Source: Tethya wilhelma (Eukaryota; Porifera; Demospongiae; Tethyida; Tethyidae). From it: a stretch of 64,000 nucleotides of DNA. The stretch lies in assembly GCA_964030475.1 (NCBI GenBank), contig CAXIPT010000003.1, positions 9,655,442 through 9,719,441 on the forward strand, given 5' to 3'. The position numbers and the translations under genes were made by a program. The notes under the pieces were generated by a model that saw only the letters and a list, made by a program, of their open reading frames with translations, was not told the origin of the DNA and did no database searches. Position 1 is the first letter of the stretch; each line of letters starts with the position of its first letter. Below, piece after piece: positions 1-11,572 of this stretch.

Positions 1-158
1 TGAGCATACTGATCACAGTAGTAATATGTAAGTGCTGATCCTGTATTATTTATTTGTTATTAATTTTATTGTTGGGTCTTCCTCTCATTAATACTGTTCA
101 GTTGAGTAAAATTTTATTCACGGTTGCATGTTTGTTCATGGGTCTTCCTGTCATGCAG

Positions 159-1622
159 GGGTGATACAGGCAGAGAAGTTTCAGGAACTAAACAGAAACT
201 ACAATCAGCCATACTTTATTTCGTACATGTATCACAGTTGCTATGCTATACTCTATGTCATTTGGAAGTTATGGACGTAAGTTCATCACTGTCACATTTG
301 TATGATTTATCTGGGACATTCAAAGATCATGCAATGGCTACACTGTGCTTCTTTCAGTGTCCTACCTGGTAACTGCTGCTGCAATAAAGTTGGAGAAGGC
401 TCTCTTGTATTTAACTGGTAGGTTAACTTACATTATACACGTGTTTCAAGATTAGCAGTGAGTCAGTGAGTGTAGTGTCTTGTTCAAAACATAACAATAA
501 GTATTAATTTTATTAGTTCTTCTCTGTAATATTTAGGAAGCTTGTTATCATCAGTGGTTTGCTTACAATAGCTCGTATCAGTGATATCTATGCTTGGAAT
601 CTGTCTCTCACCAGAACTAAGTAAGCTACACTCCACCCCTGGTAGTAATGTGGTGAAGGTGTACATGCACTGTACTATAAACAGCATTCCGGCCAACAGT
701 GCCATCTACCAGTCATCATCTGCGATTGTATTTATCATATCAGTGCCATTGTTGAAAGAGAGAGTCACTTTCCTTAAAGTAAGCATCTGGATCCATGTCT
801 GTGAATAAGATACAAACACTGAGGTTTACATCTTTCTCAAATTTCTATCTCATCCAGGTATTCTGTGTTCTGCTCTCCATATGTGGAGTGACTCTTGTCT
901 CCTTCTACTCTACAAACTGTAATAAACCACCAACAGTAATCAATGGAACATCGTCTGCTGACTATGATTGGGAAAAGGATAAACAACTGATGCTCTTGTC
1001 ACACAAGACTGATCCTTGTGCTGAGAATAGTACTCCAATTGGATATGTTGTGAGTGAACCTGAAGTGTTAGAATTTTTATCTCAACACTAAAGTCCATCT
1101 GGTTTGAGAATACCGCCAGAAGAAATATTGAGATTCATACCATACTATTTCTATTGGATAAAATAGCTAACTTTTGACCTGTAAGGCATAGAAAGCTGAA
1201 AAGACAACCAAAAGAACGGGGAGAGCGAGCGCTTTCAACATTTGTATTTCTTGTGAATTATCTGATACTTACTACATACCGGTACATACATACCTACATA
1301 CAAACACACACACAATAATGCAGCTGCTAATCATTTCTGTAATAAGCTATTCTCTGTTTGAAACCTGCTACAAGAGATTCGCCACAGTCAAAGATGACCC
1401 GGCTTCACTATCCAATGGAGTACGTTACATTGGCTACATAGGAATCCACACATTGCTCTGGTTGTGGCCTCCTATTGTCATCTTACACTTCTCCAAGTTT
1501 GAGGAGTTTCACTGGCCAGACCTTGGTCAGTTTGGAATGATTTTACTGGGAGGAGTCACTATGTGTTTTTTTACTGCTACACTTGTTACTACCATTGGAT
1601 TAGCTTCACCACTCTTTGCATC
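159..1622 (+). CDS. SLC35F-type transporter, 3' truncated
   Basis: Multi-pass membrane transporter of the drug/metabolite transporter superfamily, closest by eye to the SLC35F3-F5 group; the substrate cannot be told. Visible exons are 159-276 (ends LYVIWKLW), one starting near 305 and ending before the donor at 410-420, one ending at 778 (IPANSAIYQSSSAIVFIISV, LLKERVTF), 858-1049 (VFCVLLSICGVTLVS then a polar loop with NGT and NST glycosylation-like sites) and 1324-1622 (LLLWP-like helix, FEEFHWP loop, TIGLASPLFAS). Donors gtaagt at 277, 779 and 1623 and the acceptor at 1323 are good. The 5' end lies left of the window. The family normally has one more exon coding the last helices (TIPL type), and I find none before the next gene at 2573, so the copy is broken or the assembly is joined wrongly at the N at 2375. 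Family call is fair; exact member uncertain. Confidence 0.7.
1086..1243 (+). repeat. Dispersed repeat, copy 1
   Basis: Intronic stretch of the transporter gene that matches, in reverse complement, 35160-35305. Shared words include AAGTCCATCTG, TTTGAGAA, CCGC, AAAATAGCTAAC, TTGAC and GGGGAGA in the same order and spacing. About 150 bp, diverged. No coding potential seen. Probably an old non-autonomous transposon fragment. Confidence 0.6.
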
Positions 1623-1680
1623 GTAAGTAGTTTGTTATAGGAAAAAACTTTGAATGATTGATGTTGTGTACAACTTCTTG

Positions 1681-2352
1681 CTCAGGTGCATTAAGGACTG
1701 GGACCCTAATTAACTCTTCCTTAAATGCGTAATCGATATATCTCAAAAACCAATTGTGCTATCACCATGGAAACCGATGGTAACATAGTCCTAATGGTCC
1801 TTAACATGTACATACATTTATTTTGGTCATGTGACTAACCATCCAGGAATAATTAGCGTTTCATGAATAATTAATTAGGCGGTAATATTCCACTGTTGCT
1901 ATGGCAACCAAACTTTTCCAGCAGTATCGTCTCATCATGTACTACTATTCCACTACTGGGAATTTTGATATCACGTTTCCGTGGTGAGAAATTCTGTGTT
2001 TTCCATTTAATGCACACCCACTGTAAGCCTATTTCGGGTTGTATCTCATCATGGAAACGTGATATCAAAATTCCCAGTAGTGGAATAGTAGTACTTGATG
2101 AGACGATACTGCTGGAAAAGTTTGGTTGCCATAGCAACAGTGGAATATTACCGCCTAATTAATTATTCATGAAACGCTAATTATTCGTGGATGGTTAGTC
2201 ACATGACCAAAATATATGTATGTACATGTTAAGGACCATTAGGACTATGTTACCGTTTGTTTCCATGGTGATAGCACAATTGGTTTTTGAGATATATTGA
2301 TTACGCATTTAAGGAAAAGTTAATGAGGGTCCCAGTCCTTAATGCACCTGAG
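1681..2352. mobile_element. 672-bp near-perfect palindrome (foldback element)
   Basis: Left arm 1681-1989 and right arm 2044-2352 are each 309 bp and are reverse complements with only scattered mismatches and small changes. The loop is about 54 bp (1990-2043). Outer ends read CTCAGGTGCATTAAGG and its complement. Both arms carry a 14-bp RFX X-box-like word at 1895-1908 and 2125-2138. Open frames inside it are mirror images of each other and are not genes. It lies in what should be the last intron of the SLC35F-type gene. A long-arm MITE or foldback transposon is most likely; an inverted-repeat assembly artefact is the alternative. Confidence 0.8.
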
Positions 2353-2572
2353 GGTGCTTTCATTCATGATGCAANGTGAGGAGGTCGTAAGATCGACTCG
2401 GTCTGATCAGTCCAATCCTCAGGTGACCTCCGTACTCCATTGGGAAGGCATCAGGTGACGATGATTTCTTCGCTGGGATCACAATGGGAGTACTAGCGTC
2501 TGTTTCATCGGAATGCTTGCGGCGTCTGTGGTTAGTTGATTTGTTGGTTATTTTTGAAAACCATACAAATGG
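2353..2572. other. Gene-poor spacer with N
   Basis: No exon of the transporter family can be read here. There is an ambiguous base at 2375, 23 bp after the palindrome. This may be a join between unrelated contigs. Confidence 0.5.
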
Positions 2573-3673
2573 CTAAGCATATCCATACACGTCAGGTTCA
2601 CTCTGTCTTCTTTCACACTGTTCTAGTAGGTCCTTTTTCTTGGGTTTATTGTTTCTTCGGATATGAGCAACATAGGCAACATTTTCTTGATCGGCCGTGA
2701 ATTGCTTATATCCGGGCATTAATCTGATAGAGCTGTGAATCTGAATTTCTACAACTCCTGAAAACCTATACATTGATTTCAGGTACCTTGTGTAATGATG
2801 ATCGAAAGCAAGGTGTTTAGTGACATTACCGTCTTTGATATCGTCAGGTCTCTTTGTCAGTCCACAATCAGGGTAGTACTCCAGCCACTTAAATCTCACA
2901 CAAGCAGTGTTTTTATTCTGAAACAGTCTGTCTGCATAGTAATGTATGTCGGTCTCTCCTGGTACTAGTGGGACAAAGAAGTCATCAGTATCGTACAAGA
3001 GAACATAGTCAAACTCAGTGCGATAGCGATAGATACAATCCATGTACAAAAGAGGTTGCTGGTGATAGTAATCCTGTGTGGTATTCAAGTATGACTTCCA
3101 CACATCAAGTTTGGCATATCCACTTTTTAAGTAAGACTGTAAGATTGAATTATTTACAGATCCTTCAGCGATGAATGACTCTTGAGCATACAAATGAATG
3201 AAATCCACTCCAATTGTCTTTTGATAAACTAACCACTCACTAAGCCAAGGTGGAGTGCCAAACACTGTCACACAAACCATCAATGAAGAAGAATTTGATT
3301 TAGTTATTGGTGGAGATTGTATACTTGGGATATCTGCGTTATGATCACTCAGTGAAAAGTACACTCTCTTTTCAGCTTCAATTTTCAATATCTTCTTATT
3401 TTCATTTCTGTAAAGTACAAAAGCTCTGCTACCATTTTGAGTGGGAAGATTGTAGCATGTCAGCATTGCTTGGTCATGTGAGAGTTTGGGGAAATGATTG
3501 TGCACATACATTCTGAAAATACCTAAAATACCAACTGTAAAATTAGTTGCATTGTAGACATCATCCACTCCACACCCAACAACTCTGTTTTCTCTTAAAG
3601 CTCTCTTTGAGACCTGTACTAGTATCACAGTGGCATTGTCATGTCCATCACAAGTGTCTGGTGTCAAAATCAT
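2573..3673 (-). CDS. GT92 family glycosyltransferase (DUF23)
   Basis: Predicted 366-residue glycosyltransferase of family 92, which adds sugars (galactose in characterised animal members) to glycans in the secretory pathway. Visible family marks: VCVTVFG at 133-139, PPWLSEWLVY at 141-150, GVDFIHLY, the metal-binding DTDDF at 228-232 within YVLLYDTDDFFVPL, and a C-terminal HIRRN segment. Single exon as read. In-frame TAG lies four codons upstream of the chosen Met. Most family members have an N-terminal transmembrane anchor and none is seen here, so an upstream exon (an AG acceptor sits near 3702 on this strand) may supply it, or the gene is 5' truncated. Several N-glycosylation sequons (NAT, NFT, NTT, NVT) fit a luminal protein. 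Convergent with the transporter gene. Confidence 0.85.
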   Translation of the reverse strand: MILTPDTCDGHDNATVILVQVSKRALRENRVVGCGVDDVYNATNFTVGILGIFRMYVHNHFPKLSHDQAMLTCYNLPTQNGSRAFVLYRNENKKILKIEAEKRVYFSLSDHNADIPSIQSPPITKSNSSSLMVCVTVFGTPPWLSEWLVYQKTIGVDFIHLYAQESFIAEGSVNNSILQSYLKSGYAKLDVWKSYLNTTQDYYHQQPLLYMDCIYRYRTEFDYVLLYDTDDFFVPLVPGETDIHYYADRLFQNKNTACVRFKWLEYYPDCGLTKRPDDIKDGNVTKHLAFDHHYTRYLKSMYRFSGVVEIQIHSSIRLMPGYKQFTADQENVAYVAHIRRNNKPKKKDLLEQCERRQSEPDVYGYA

Positions 3674-4391
3674 GAGATACTACGAGGCACTGAAGACATC
3701 TGTAAAAGATGCATTAAAATAGTTATGATCACTTTCAAGTTGAAATCTTGGCGAATTATTGTTTGACGGAATATTTAATACAAAATTCCTAAATGATCTC
3801 TTTTGAACCAATGATCATAGTACTATCACTACACTATAATGTTGATACTGTCCATGTAGTCTCCAATCTCTAGCAGGTGATTATACGATTATTGTGACAG
3901 TTAGGAATAAGACCGTGGCAGACAGCATCTTAGTTTTTCGGCCTGTGTCTGCATTATGATAAGTAAGTTCAAGTGATGTACAATCATCATTCCAATCATA
4001 CCAGTGACTTTATATTGAAGAATGGATATATAGGTGACTGTGGGTTTGGCTTGGGGTAATTTGTACACAGATTTGCAGTCTGACTGTGCTGAACCACATC
4101 CACAAGCTAAAGAGAGCTCGCGACTCTGAGCTAGTCTGACCCTCTATATTATCTATTTCCTCTTGTCCACAGATCCTACCCCAACAATAAAACTAGAGTT
4201 TCTTTTGTTTTTGTTTTTTTTTGTTTTTTTGTTTTTTTTTTGTTTTGTTTCTTAGACTTAGCTCTTTCTGTGAACCACATGTACATGATTGAAAATGGAA
4301 ATTAGACCATAATATATTGGGACTGGGGTCTTGACATATGGATAATAATGGTGTAGTAACTTGCCTTTGGTTGATCCAGTGATAGATTTAG
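3674..4391. other. Intergenic, AT-rich with poly-T tract
   Basis: No reading frame with family resemblance. Contains a T-rich tract at about 4200-4250 broken by single G bases, which resembles an old retrotransposed tail but has no body that I recognise. Confidence 0.5.
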
Positions 4392-4472
4392 CCTCGTCCC
4401 CAGGCTCCCCTTAAGGCCTTTGACCTTTCACTCCGTGAGTGAAAGGTCAAAGGGGAGCCTGGGGACGAGGCT
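4392..4472. repeat. Short perfect hairpin element
   Basis: Arms CCTCGTCCCCAGGCTCCCC and GGGGAGCCTGGGGACGAGG flank an inner TTTGACCTTTCACTC/GAGTGAAAGGTCAAA stem, about 80 bp in all. A diverged relative with the same order of words is at 57618-57721 and again at 59381-59484. A miniature foldback family. Confidence 0.75.
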
Positions 4473-4646
4473 ATGACCGCAGCATTTTCTCAAATTCTCA
4501 TTTCCAACCCGCAGTCTAAGATCAAAACTGAGCCGCGCACCGGCCGGACTTCCGATCGACGAAGCCACGCCTAACTTACTTCTGAAAGAACACGAGATCG
4601 TGCCACAGTGTGCTGAACAGTAAGCTAGACAGTAGAACCTATTAGT

Positions 4647-7600
4647 ATGGATCAGAGGAAGAAGCCGATAGTAAGAACCCAATCTCATGCATGCTAGAGT
4701 TAAATCATAAAGACATTGTATTAATTTGCATGCCATACAGCCAGGAGCGCGGCACTCAGGATTGGTTGAAATACTGAGCAGAAAGAGTAAGTCATTTTGG
4801 AAGAAAAAAGATTCAGAATCAGAGTGGAAACAATGCACACTGAAGATATCCGAAATAGAAGTTCTGCAGTACTATCGAAACAAAAAGGTCAATTGAAGCA
4901 CAATAGTATGACTTATCGTCAACTTGAAAATTAATGATTTAATGCTGATACACATGATTGTACCACTGTAGAATCACGGAGAGGTTCCACTAAATGAGAT
5001 CAAAGATGTGGTAGCATTTCGTGGATCAACTAACCGCAATTTGATGTATCCATTTTGTGTACACTTTGATGGCGAAGGCTCACCTTGGATCATAAATACA
5101 CATACTGAGGTATTAAGTTACTGTTCACAACACTGTGTATCACAACATGTTATAGACTATACCTAGCTATCACATTATTGTATGTTTTCTTTAGTTTTAA
5201 GCATTATAAATGTTTTCCTCTTTGCCGAAATTCACTACAGCAAGAGCGTAGAGAATGGATGGAAGCTATTCTGATTGGATCAACTCGAAACCAATGGACC
5301 GACACTCAACTGCGACACACTGACTCTCGGAGACAACACTACCACCAGATGGACTACCACCATTTACAGTACGAAACACAAGAATCAAGCCCCTATATTG
5401 AGATGCATGAATTGAACTTACCACCACCATCATCTCCACCTCCTTGTGCCGATCCAAACCAGCCAATTGATCATCCTGCACAGCCAGAAGCAAGGATATT
5501 AGAAGACGATCCACAGAGTCATTATCTTACAATTCTTCCAACCATCGATAATGGTGATGACCAAGAAGAGGCAGACTCAAATTTACCAGATGTCCCACCA
5601 GCTGTTGCATTTGCCACTGAATTCATGAAAAATTTTGATCCCGTTCAAGTGGACTTGATGGTTCAAATACTGCTATCGGCTGTCACATGCTCTGCAAGTC
5701 GTCCTAGTCCAGGGCGCACACTCTCCGAGAAACACCGACGAAGGCTAAGTACATTCGCATCACAACAGAAGAATAATGCAGATTCTAAATCGACACTTAC
5801 CGTCCCTAGTGAAAATGAAGATGCAGTCAGTCGCATGAGTAACGAAATGTTTGATGGTGCTTATCATCGACTTGCAGATTTATACATCCACATGAAAGAC
5901 AGCGACCTCTCCTCCATAGATGCTGAGACAACACCTGACCACGATGCCGAGAAGAAGCTGCAGTCACAAGATCAGGGCACACGAATCCGAGAAGAGAATC
6001 CACTGTATGCGCCCATTGGCAATCTTCTCATTGATCTGGAGCCCTCATCCAATCAATGTGACAACACTGATGCCTCCTTAGTCACACAACACACACAAGA
6101 GAGCTCGAAAAGAGCAAGAGGTAACAACTTTAGTCGACAAAATGCCGTTCGGTACAAACTTCCTCTCAAAAACAAAAGATCTCCAGCTCCTCTGGATAAT
6201 CCCTCCCGATCACGCTCCTCTAGTGAGTCAGCAGTTCCTGATCTACCCACACCTCCTCTGCCTCCAAAGACTTGCAAGGAGAATCCAGATATTGCCATCT
6301 CAAAATTACGTATGTCAATTCATATTACTAAGCAAATAGCTTGGGCCAATATAGCCTGATTCAATCATTGACACAATACAAAATGTCTAGGCTTTCAAAC
6401 GTTTAGTAAAGGATAGGTAATTCTTGGAATTATAGTAGGAAGTCTCTATTATATTCAGGTACTATACTTAAACGGGCAAGCTCTTCCGAATTACTGGATG
6501 ATGACTCTAGTAAGCACCCATGGTCAAAGGCAAGTGGTAAGTTAACCGTGCATCAGTCATGTACAATCAAAGTAAGTAGGCTATACAATATACATCACTA
6601 AAAATTTTTATGTGTACAATCCTTTACACAATCAGCTGATGTTGAAAGTGAACAACCATGGCCTTATGCCGAACACAGTGCAGTTTCCCTTACACCAATA
6701 CCATGGTCTGCCTTTTCCAATGTGAAGGAAATTGGAGAAGGTATAATAGAAACTATTTACACTCATCATGCATCACACATGTACATTTTGTCGTACAATT
6801 TATACATATCATGTACATATAATAATGCCACAGACATCATTGATGTGTTTCTAGGTCAGTTTGGTACCACCTACAGTGCTGAAATAACAGACACAGGTTT
6901 ACAAGTTGCTCTGAAATCCATCAAGATGTTTAGTTCGAGAGCAGAGAAAGATGAGTGCCTACGAGAGATTGGCATATTGAATCAAATGCAACGTCCATCC
7001 GTTGCTAAGCTCTATGGCTACAGTGAGTTCGAAGGGAGGTTGACAATAGTACAAGAACTAGTACCTCAGGGAGACTTAAAACATTTTCTCATGGTAAGTA
7101 GATGTGTAATGTTGGAACACTAACTTTATCATGGTATGAAATGCTTATAGAACTGACTCTTGTCTCTACCCTTTATTCTGCATGTTGGGAAAATGACAAT
7201 CCATACTATTTTCTTGAATCCCACACATATTATATATACATGTGCTGCTCTCCATGCAGAACAACAAGTGTTCAGTGGGTCAACTGCTAAAGTACATGCT
7301 TGATATTGCAATGGGAATGCATTACATATCAGCCAAAGGTCTCATCCATAAGGTTAGTAACAACAATTAGTAGTAGTATATAGATCGAGTGTAACTACCT
7401 GGGGCATATCTAAGTAATTAACCATGCAAAGTCATTATTTTTTTTCAATCTAGAAACTTGCTGCTAGGAATATATTGATTGATGAGAAAGATCAGTGTAA
7501 AGTTGCAGACTTAAGCTTAGGCATGAAGTACGACTTCTATCCAAGCACTGCTGAAAACAGCTCAGGTCCTCCTAGTTTGCTGCGGTGGATGGCTCCTGAA

Positions 7601-7906
7601 TGTCTTTCCCGTAGAGAATTCTCAGCAGCTTCTGATGTATGGAGCTTTGGTGTGCTCCAGTGGGAAATGTTCACGGTCCCGACACTGCCATATCATTCCC
7701 TCAGCGACAAAGAGTACATCGCCGAACTAAAAAGTGGTGTAACTTTGACACTGAGCACACCTAGGGACTGTCCTCCGCCTGTTGTTAAGATCATGAATGC
7801 CTGTTGGAACGTAAAGCCATCACAGCGGCCAAGCTTCCTGTACATCTCTTCATGTTTGACAAATTTCATTTTAGAAATGAACGTTCCTCGCACACTTGTT
7901 TGTTGA
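4647..7906 (+). CDS. PH-domain tyrosine-kinase-like protein, predicted pseudokinase
   Basis: Nine exons join in frame to 781 residues: 4647-4670, 4741-4887, 4972-5109, 5241-6309, 6459-6536, 6636-6740, 6855-7093, 7260-7352, 7454-7906; all phases agree. Residues about 12-125 look like a PH domain (SGLVEIL start, WKQCTLK, YPFCVHF, ending in ERREWMEAIL). The long middle is acidic, Ser/Pro-rich and ends in a PTPPLPPK SH3-ligand-like motif. Residues about 510-775 are a tyrosine-kinase-type domain: glycine loop GEGQFG 519-524, VALK with Lys541, Glu558, RWMAPE, DVWSFGV. The catalytic HRD is HKK (630-632), read across the exon 8/9 junction, and DFG is DLS (650-652). Loss of the catalytic Asp predicts an inactive or scaffold kinase. 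No SH2 domain or membrane helix is seen, so it should act in the cytosol and at membrane phosphoinositides. Start chosen because exon 1 phase fits and nothing longer is open upstream. Confidence 0.8.
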
Positions 7907-8419
7907 CACTTCCATGTACATGTCAGTGATGCTACGCCTCATAACATTGATAGTGAATTGATGATTTTTGTGTGTGCAACTAAAATCCAGTACTTATGTA
8001 TGTATATAACCGACTGTCAGTTAATGTTAGTGTAAGGGCATATTAAAATTTTATATGCTTTGTGATATGTATGTGGTGCAGATTTTAGAAACACGTTTTG
8101 TTTGTGTTCTGAGATGATTATTGTTATTTGTTATCACAGCAAATGGTTTATTTTCATTACATGCTACCATTTGTTGCTTTTAGATTAGAGGGACTTCTTG
8201 TTTGCCACATCCTACTAGCTTGTTTTTCATACTCAGCATTATGGTATCAGTGCCACATGATCACACGTGCTGCTTAGTACAACAAACACTTTTGGAATGG
8301 CAAAATAGTTATAAATACTTGACAAGTTGATAGATTTAAAAGAAACATATATACCTTTAAAAAGTGTATAAAACTCAATAAAATTGTGACCAGTTCATGT
8401 TGATAGATCATCTCAGGAT
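7907..8419. other. Convergent intergenic spacer
   Basis: Lies between the stop of the kinase-like gene and the stop of the first phospholipase B-like gene. AT-rich, holds both 3' untranslated regions; AATAAA-type signals occur near 8379. No further gene seen. Confidence 0.5.
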
Positions 8420-11378
8420 CTATAGCTTAGGAGGTTTCATAGTAACAAACGTGAAGTTGAATACGTCAGGCTGAAGTTGAAAGAGAATGTATGGAGTTGT
8501 AGTAACCTTAATCAGGTGTTCACTATACACATACACATTTTCATAATGAAAGCCTACCTGTCCAACATGTGATACATTTAATCCACTAGATGACCAGATA
8601 AATGGGGGAAGACCCTACAAAATGATAGTGAAATTATTTTAGACAAACATCGATCAACACGCAAGATATTGAAAAGCATAGATGTACAACTATATAGTGA
8701 ATAGACATAATTATATACCTGATGTGTGGGACCACTCTCAGCATAGGCAGCATTCTCCAGTGCAAGCCTATAATCAGTCACCTGGATAGAAAAAGGCATG
8801 CAACCATGAAAAAAAAAGGGGGGCTAGACTGTATATATCATGCATGCATTAAACCATGCATATGGGCAATTTGGATCAATCTGTACTAAATGGGTACACA
8901 TGTCCAGCATGGTATATAAATTATTTGATAAGGTTGTATGTGTCCTTTTCTTGCATGTTTACAATAACAAGTATCATGGTTTACTAACCTTGGTATCGTA
9001 GCACCCGTCAGGCAGAGGTGGGTCGAGCAGGTCACCACGACTACAGATGGCATTCATAGGATTTCCCAGAGAATAGGGATCATTCTTATAGTCATTGTAT
9101 CTCATCAGATACTTCAATGACTCCATGTCTTTCACCTGAGGTAGTGTACAACAATGTCAATGACATGAATGTATGAAAGTTTATTGGAAAAAAATCTAGC
9201 TAGGATTCTAGCTAGGGTATGTACCGTATAGCTCCAAATTTTCGTGGTTCAAAAAGTTCGTGAAAAGTCTGTCTTTGCCGTTTTGAGCTAATTTTCGTGA
9301 ATCACGATCTCTGAAATTCTATTGGCGATATACGGCTTTCTAAATTTACGTGGAGAAAATTTTCGTGATATACGGTCAAATCACGAAATTCACGAAAATA
9401 TTGTACCACGAAAATTTGGAGCTATACGGTATGTGTTGAAGGAAGAACCCCTGTGTGACAAAAATCACTACAAAATAATGCTAACTAGTAAACCTGATGA
9501 TACTTACCAATTAAACAGAAAGCAATATCCATGCTTCAAACATCCATGCTAACTATCTACCCAATATTGCATGCCTTTCCTAACCTTGGCTTGGTCTCTT
9601 CGAAATATCTTTGCTCTTGGACACAGCTGGTAAGATGCCTGGTTGCCAATCTTCTTCACCACTTCAGCGTAGCCAGACACAGCAAAGATGTTCTCATAGA
9701 ATGGAATGTTGTAGGATGCCCAATAGCCAGTTCGAAGGATATCAGTCTGATCCCCACTTTCAACATAGCTGTGTGTGTGTATGAATAAACATGTCTATTA
9801 AATGTGTTTGATGAGCTAGAGAAAGGATGTAGCAGGTCTAAGCTAATGCATACCCTGGTATTTGTTCCACTATCCAAAGAGCTCCATCATTGAGGGTCTT
9901 GTTTAACTCTATCTTCTTCAAGTCCAGTATCATGTACTGGTTATTGTATGTACCTGTTCAATAAAGCATAATTATAAGCATTCAGCTATAATTTCGAGAC
10001 TCCAAGAAAGGGATCATAAGAAATGCATGAGAATAATTCATACCTGTGTTGTACTGGCTCAGTATCTCTCCCCACTCTTTCCCAGTAGAGGCCAACCAGT
10101 TGGCCAGTCTCACTCTGTGCCAGGCCAGGAGTCCTTTAGGAGTGGCCTGCTCATAGAGAGTGGTGTTGAAGACATTGTTGGTTGTCTGTAGCATCACTAA
10201 ACCACTGTATACAAAACAGAGAAATGGGAGAACTGAACTGAACGAGCTGTATGTATAAACAACAACAGCTTTCATGATCAAGTACCTGCTCATGATGTAG
10301 AAGTCATCAACAGAGGAGAGAGCTCCGGGATAACTGGAGAATGACATCACCTCTGTAGCTGGAGGAGAATGGTCCCCTACCTCACCTCTCATGAGAGATG
10401 TCTTAAAGGCATAGTGCTTGTAGATACGGTTCATGGCAGCATAAGGGAACCAGCTGGAAGGAGAAAAAAAGAAACTGATGATACATTATTAAGTTGTAAG
10501 AATACACAAGCACATGCAACTGCTTAAGTTCAATCTAGCTTCATCTTTTCATGCATTTGTGAAAAAATATCTTGGGATGAGGTCAGCTTAAAAAAAACAC
10601 ATTGTATTTTCCTACGTTGAGTGTGCAGCATAGATATTCTCATATCCAGGAAGAACCTTGATCAGTGCTGAGCAATGTCCACTGTGGAGCTGTGAGTAAC
10701 AGCACAAAGTGAACAATTTGTCTCAGTATTTGTTGAATACTTTCATACCAATGAATTAAGTTCATCCTTGGAAAGCTTCGATGGATCTGGTCTTGATTTG
10801 GGATCTACAAAGTTTCTAACATCAAAATAGTCACCCCATCCATTCAAAAAATCGAATGCAGAATCGTCGAGAGCCTGGGTATTCAGAAATGTATAGAAAA
10901 TTTGTCAGTCAATCATAATACCACAAGGAACACTTCAATGTACCTGTGTTTTTGGTGCTGCCTGACCATAGCCTTCCTTCAGTCCCTCAAACTGATAAGA
11001 GATGAGGTCCATGTAGTACCACAAGTCAGACGACCGCTTCTTCATCTCTTTCAGCCAATCCCTCTGTTTAAAAGAGAGAAAAGTGTAACATACACTAGTA
11101 CTATGAGTAGGCACTGGATGTACCTGATCCTCATAGAACTTCTTGACTTTTGTGACATAGTCATCAGACTTTCCATTGTATGCAAAGTAGTAGAAATTTT
11201 GCATTGAATCGTACATATCCCTGCAAGTATGAACAATGAAAATTAATTGTCATTTAGTTGCCTATAAAGTATATGTCTTATATACATGAACCAATAATGG
11301 TACTCCTTCTTCAAACGTATATGGTACTTACTTCTGTGTGAGGTATCCCTCGATCATACCAGCAGCACGCATGATAGT
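8420..11378 (-). CDS. PLBD: Phospholipase B-like protein, copy 1 (main part)
   Basis: Lysosomal N-terminal-nucleophile hydrolase of the phospholipase B-like family; reported activity is deacylation of phospholipids. Exons read leftward from LTQK near 11333 to the last exon 8420-8470 (FNFTFV, stop TAG). Key segments: CSALIK with the expected nucleophile Cys, LPGYENI, the helix [82 protein letters not shown] and GCYDTK. Similarity to copies 2 and 3 ends abruptly at 11378, where about 30 unrelated bases and an N lead into a myosin gene. The signal-peptide exon matching this copy sits at 15782-15873, and the second exon and part of the third are missing. So the gene is split or mis-scaffolded rather than proven dead; the visible exons are intact. 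Confidence 0.85.
9218..9433. mobile_element. MITE, TACCGTATAGC family
   Basis: Terminal inverted repeats TACCGTATAGCTCCAAATTT and its complement enclose about 215 bp rich in TTTTCGTG and CACGAAAA words. Intronic in PLBD copy 1. Same family as 42769-42977 and 60546-60755 and related to 33437-33657. Confidence 0.75.
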
Positions 11379-11409
11379 TAGCCTCGTGAACCAGTCCCTC
11401 CCCGCTATN
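11379..11409. other. Junction between PLBD and myosin sequence
   Basis: Left of 11379 the sequence equals PLBD copies 2 and 3; right of the N at 11409 it is a myosin motor exon on the same strand. The 30 bases between match neither family as far as I can see. Confidence 0.7.
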
Positions 11410-11499
11410 GTTGATGCAGAACTGCTCAAAGGAATTCTTCTGGAAGACCTCAAAGCCAAAAATATCCAACACTCCAATTGAATGTCCCTACACATGCAT

Positions 11500-11572
<73 letters not shown>

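Noticed and set aside
1871..2162. Two 88-residue frames on opposite strands in the palindrome
   Set aside because: They are mirror images created by the inverted repeat, not independent genes.
5266..5514. Antisense frames inside the kinase-like gene (also 6053-6298, 7693-7893)
   Set aside because: Shadows of the well-supported plus-strand exons.
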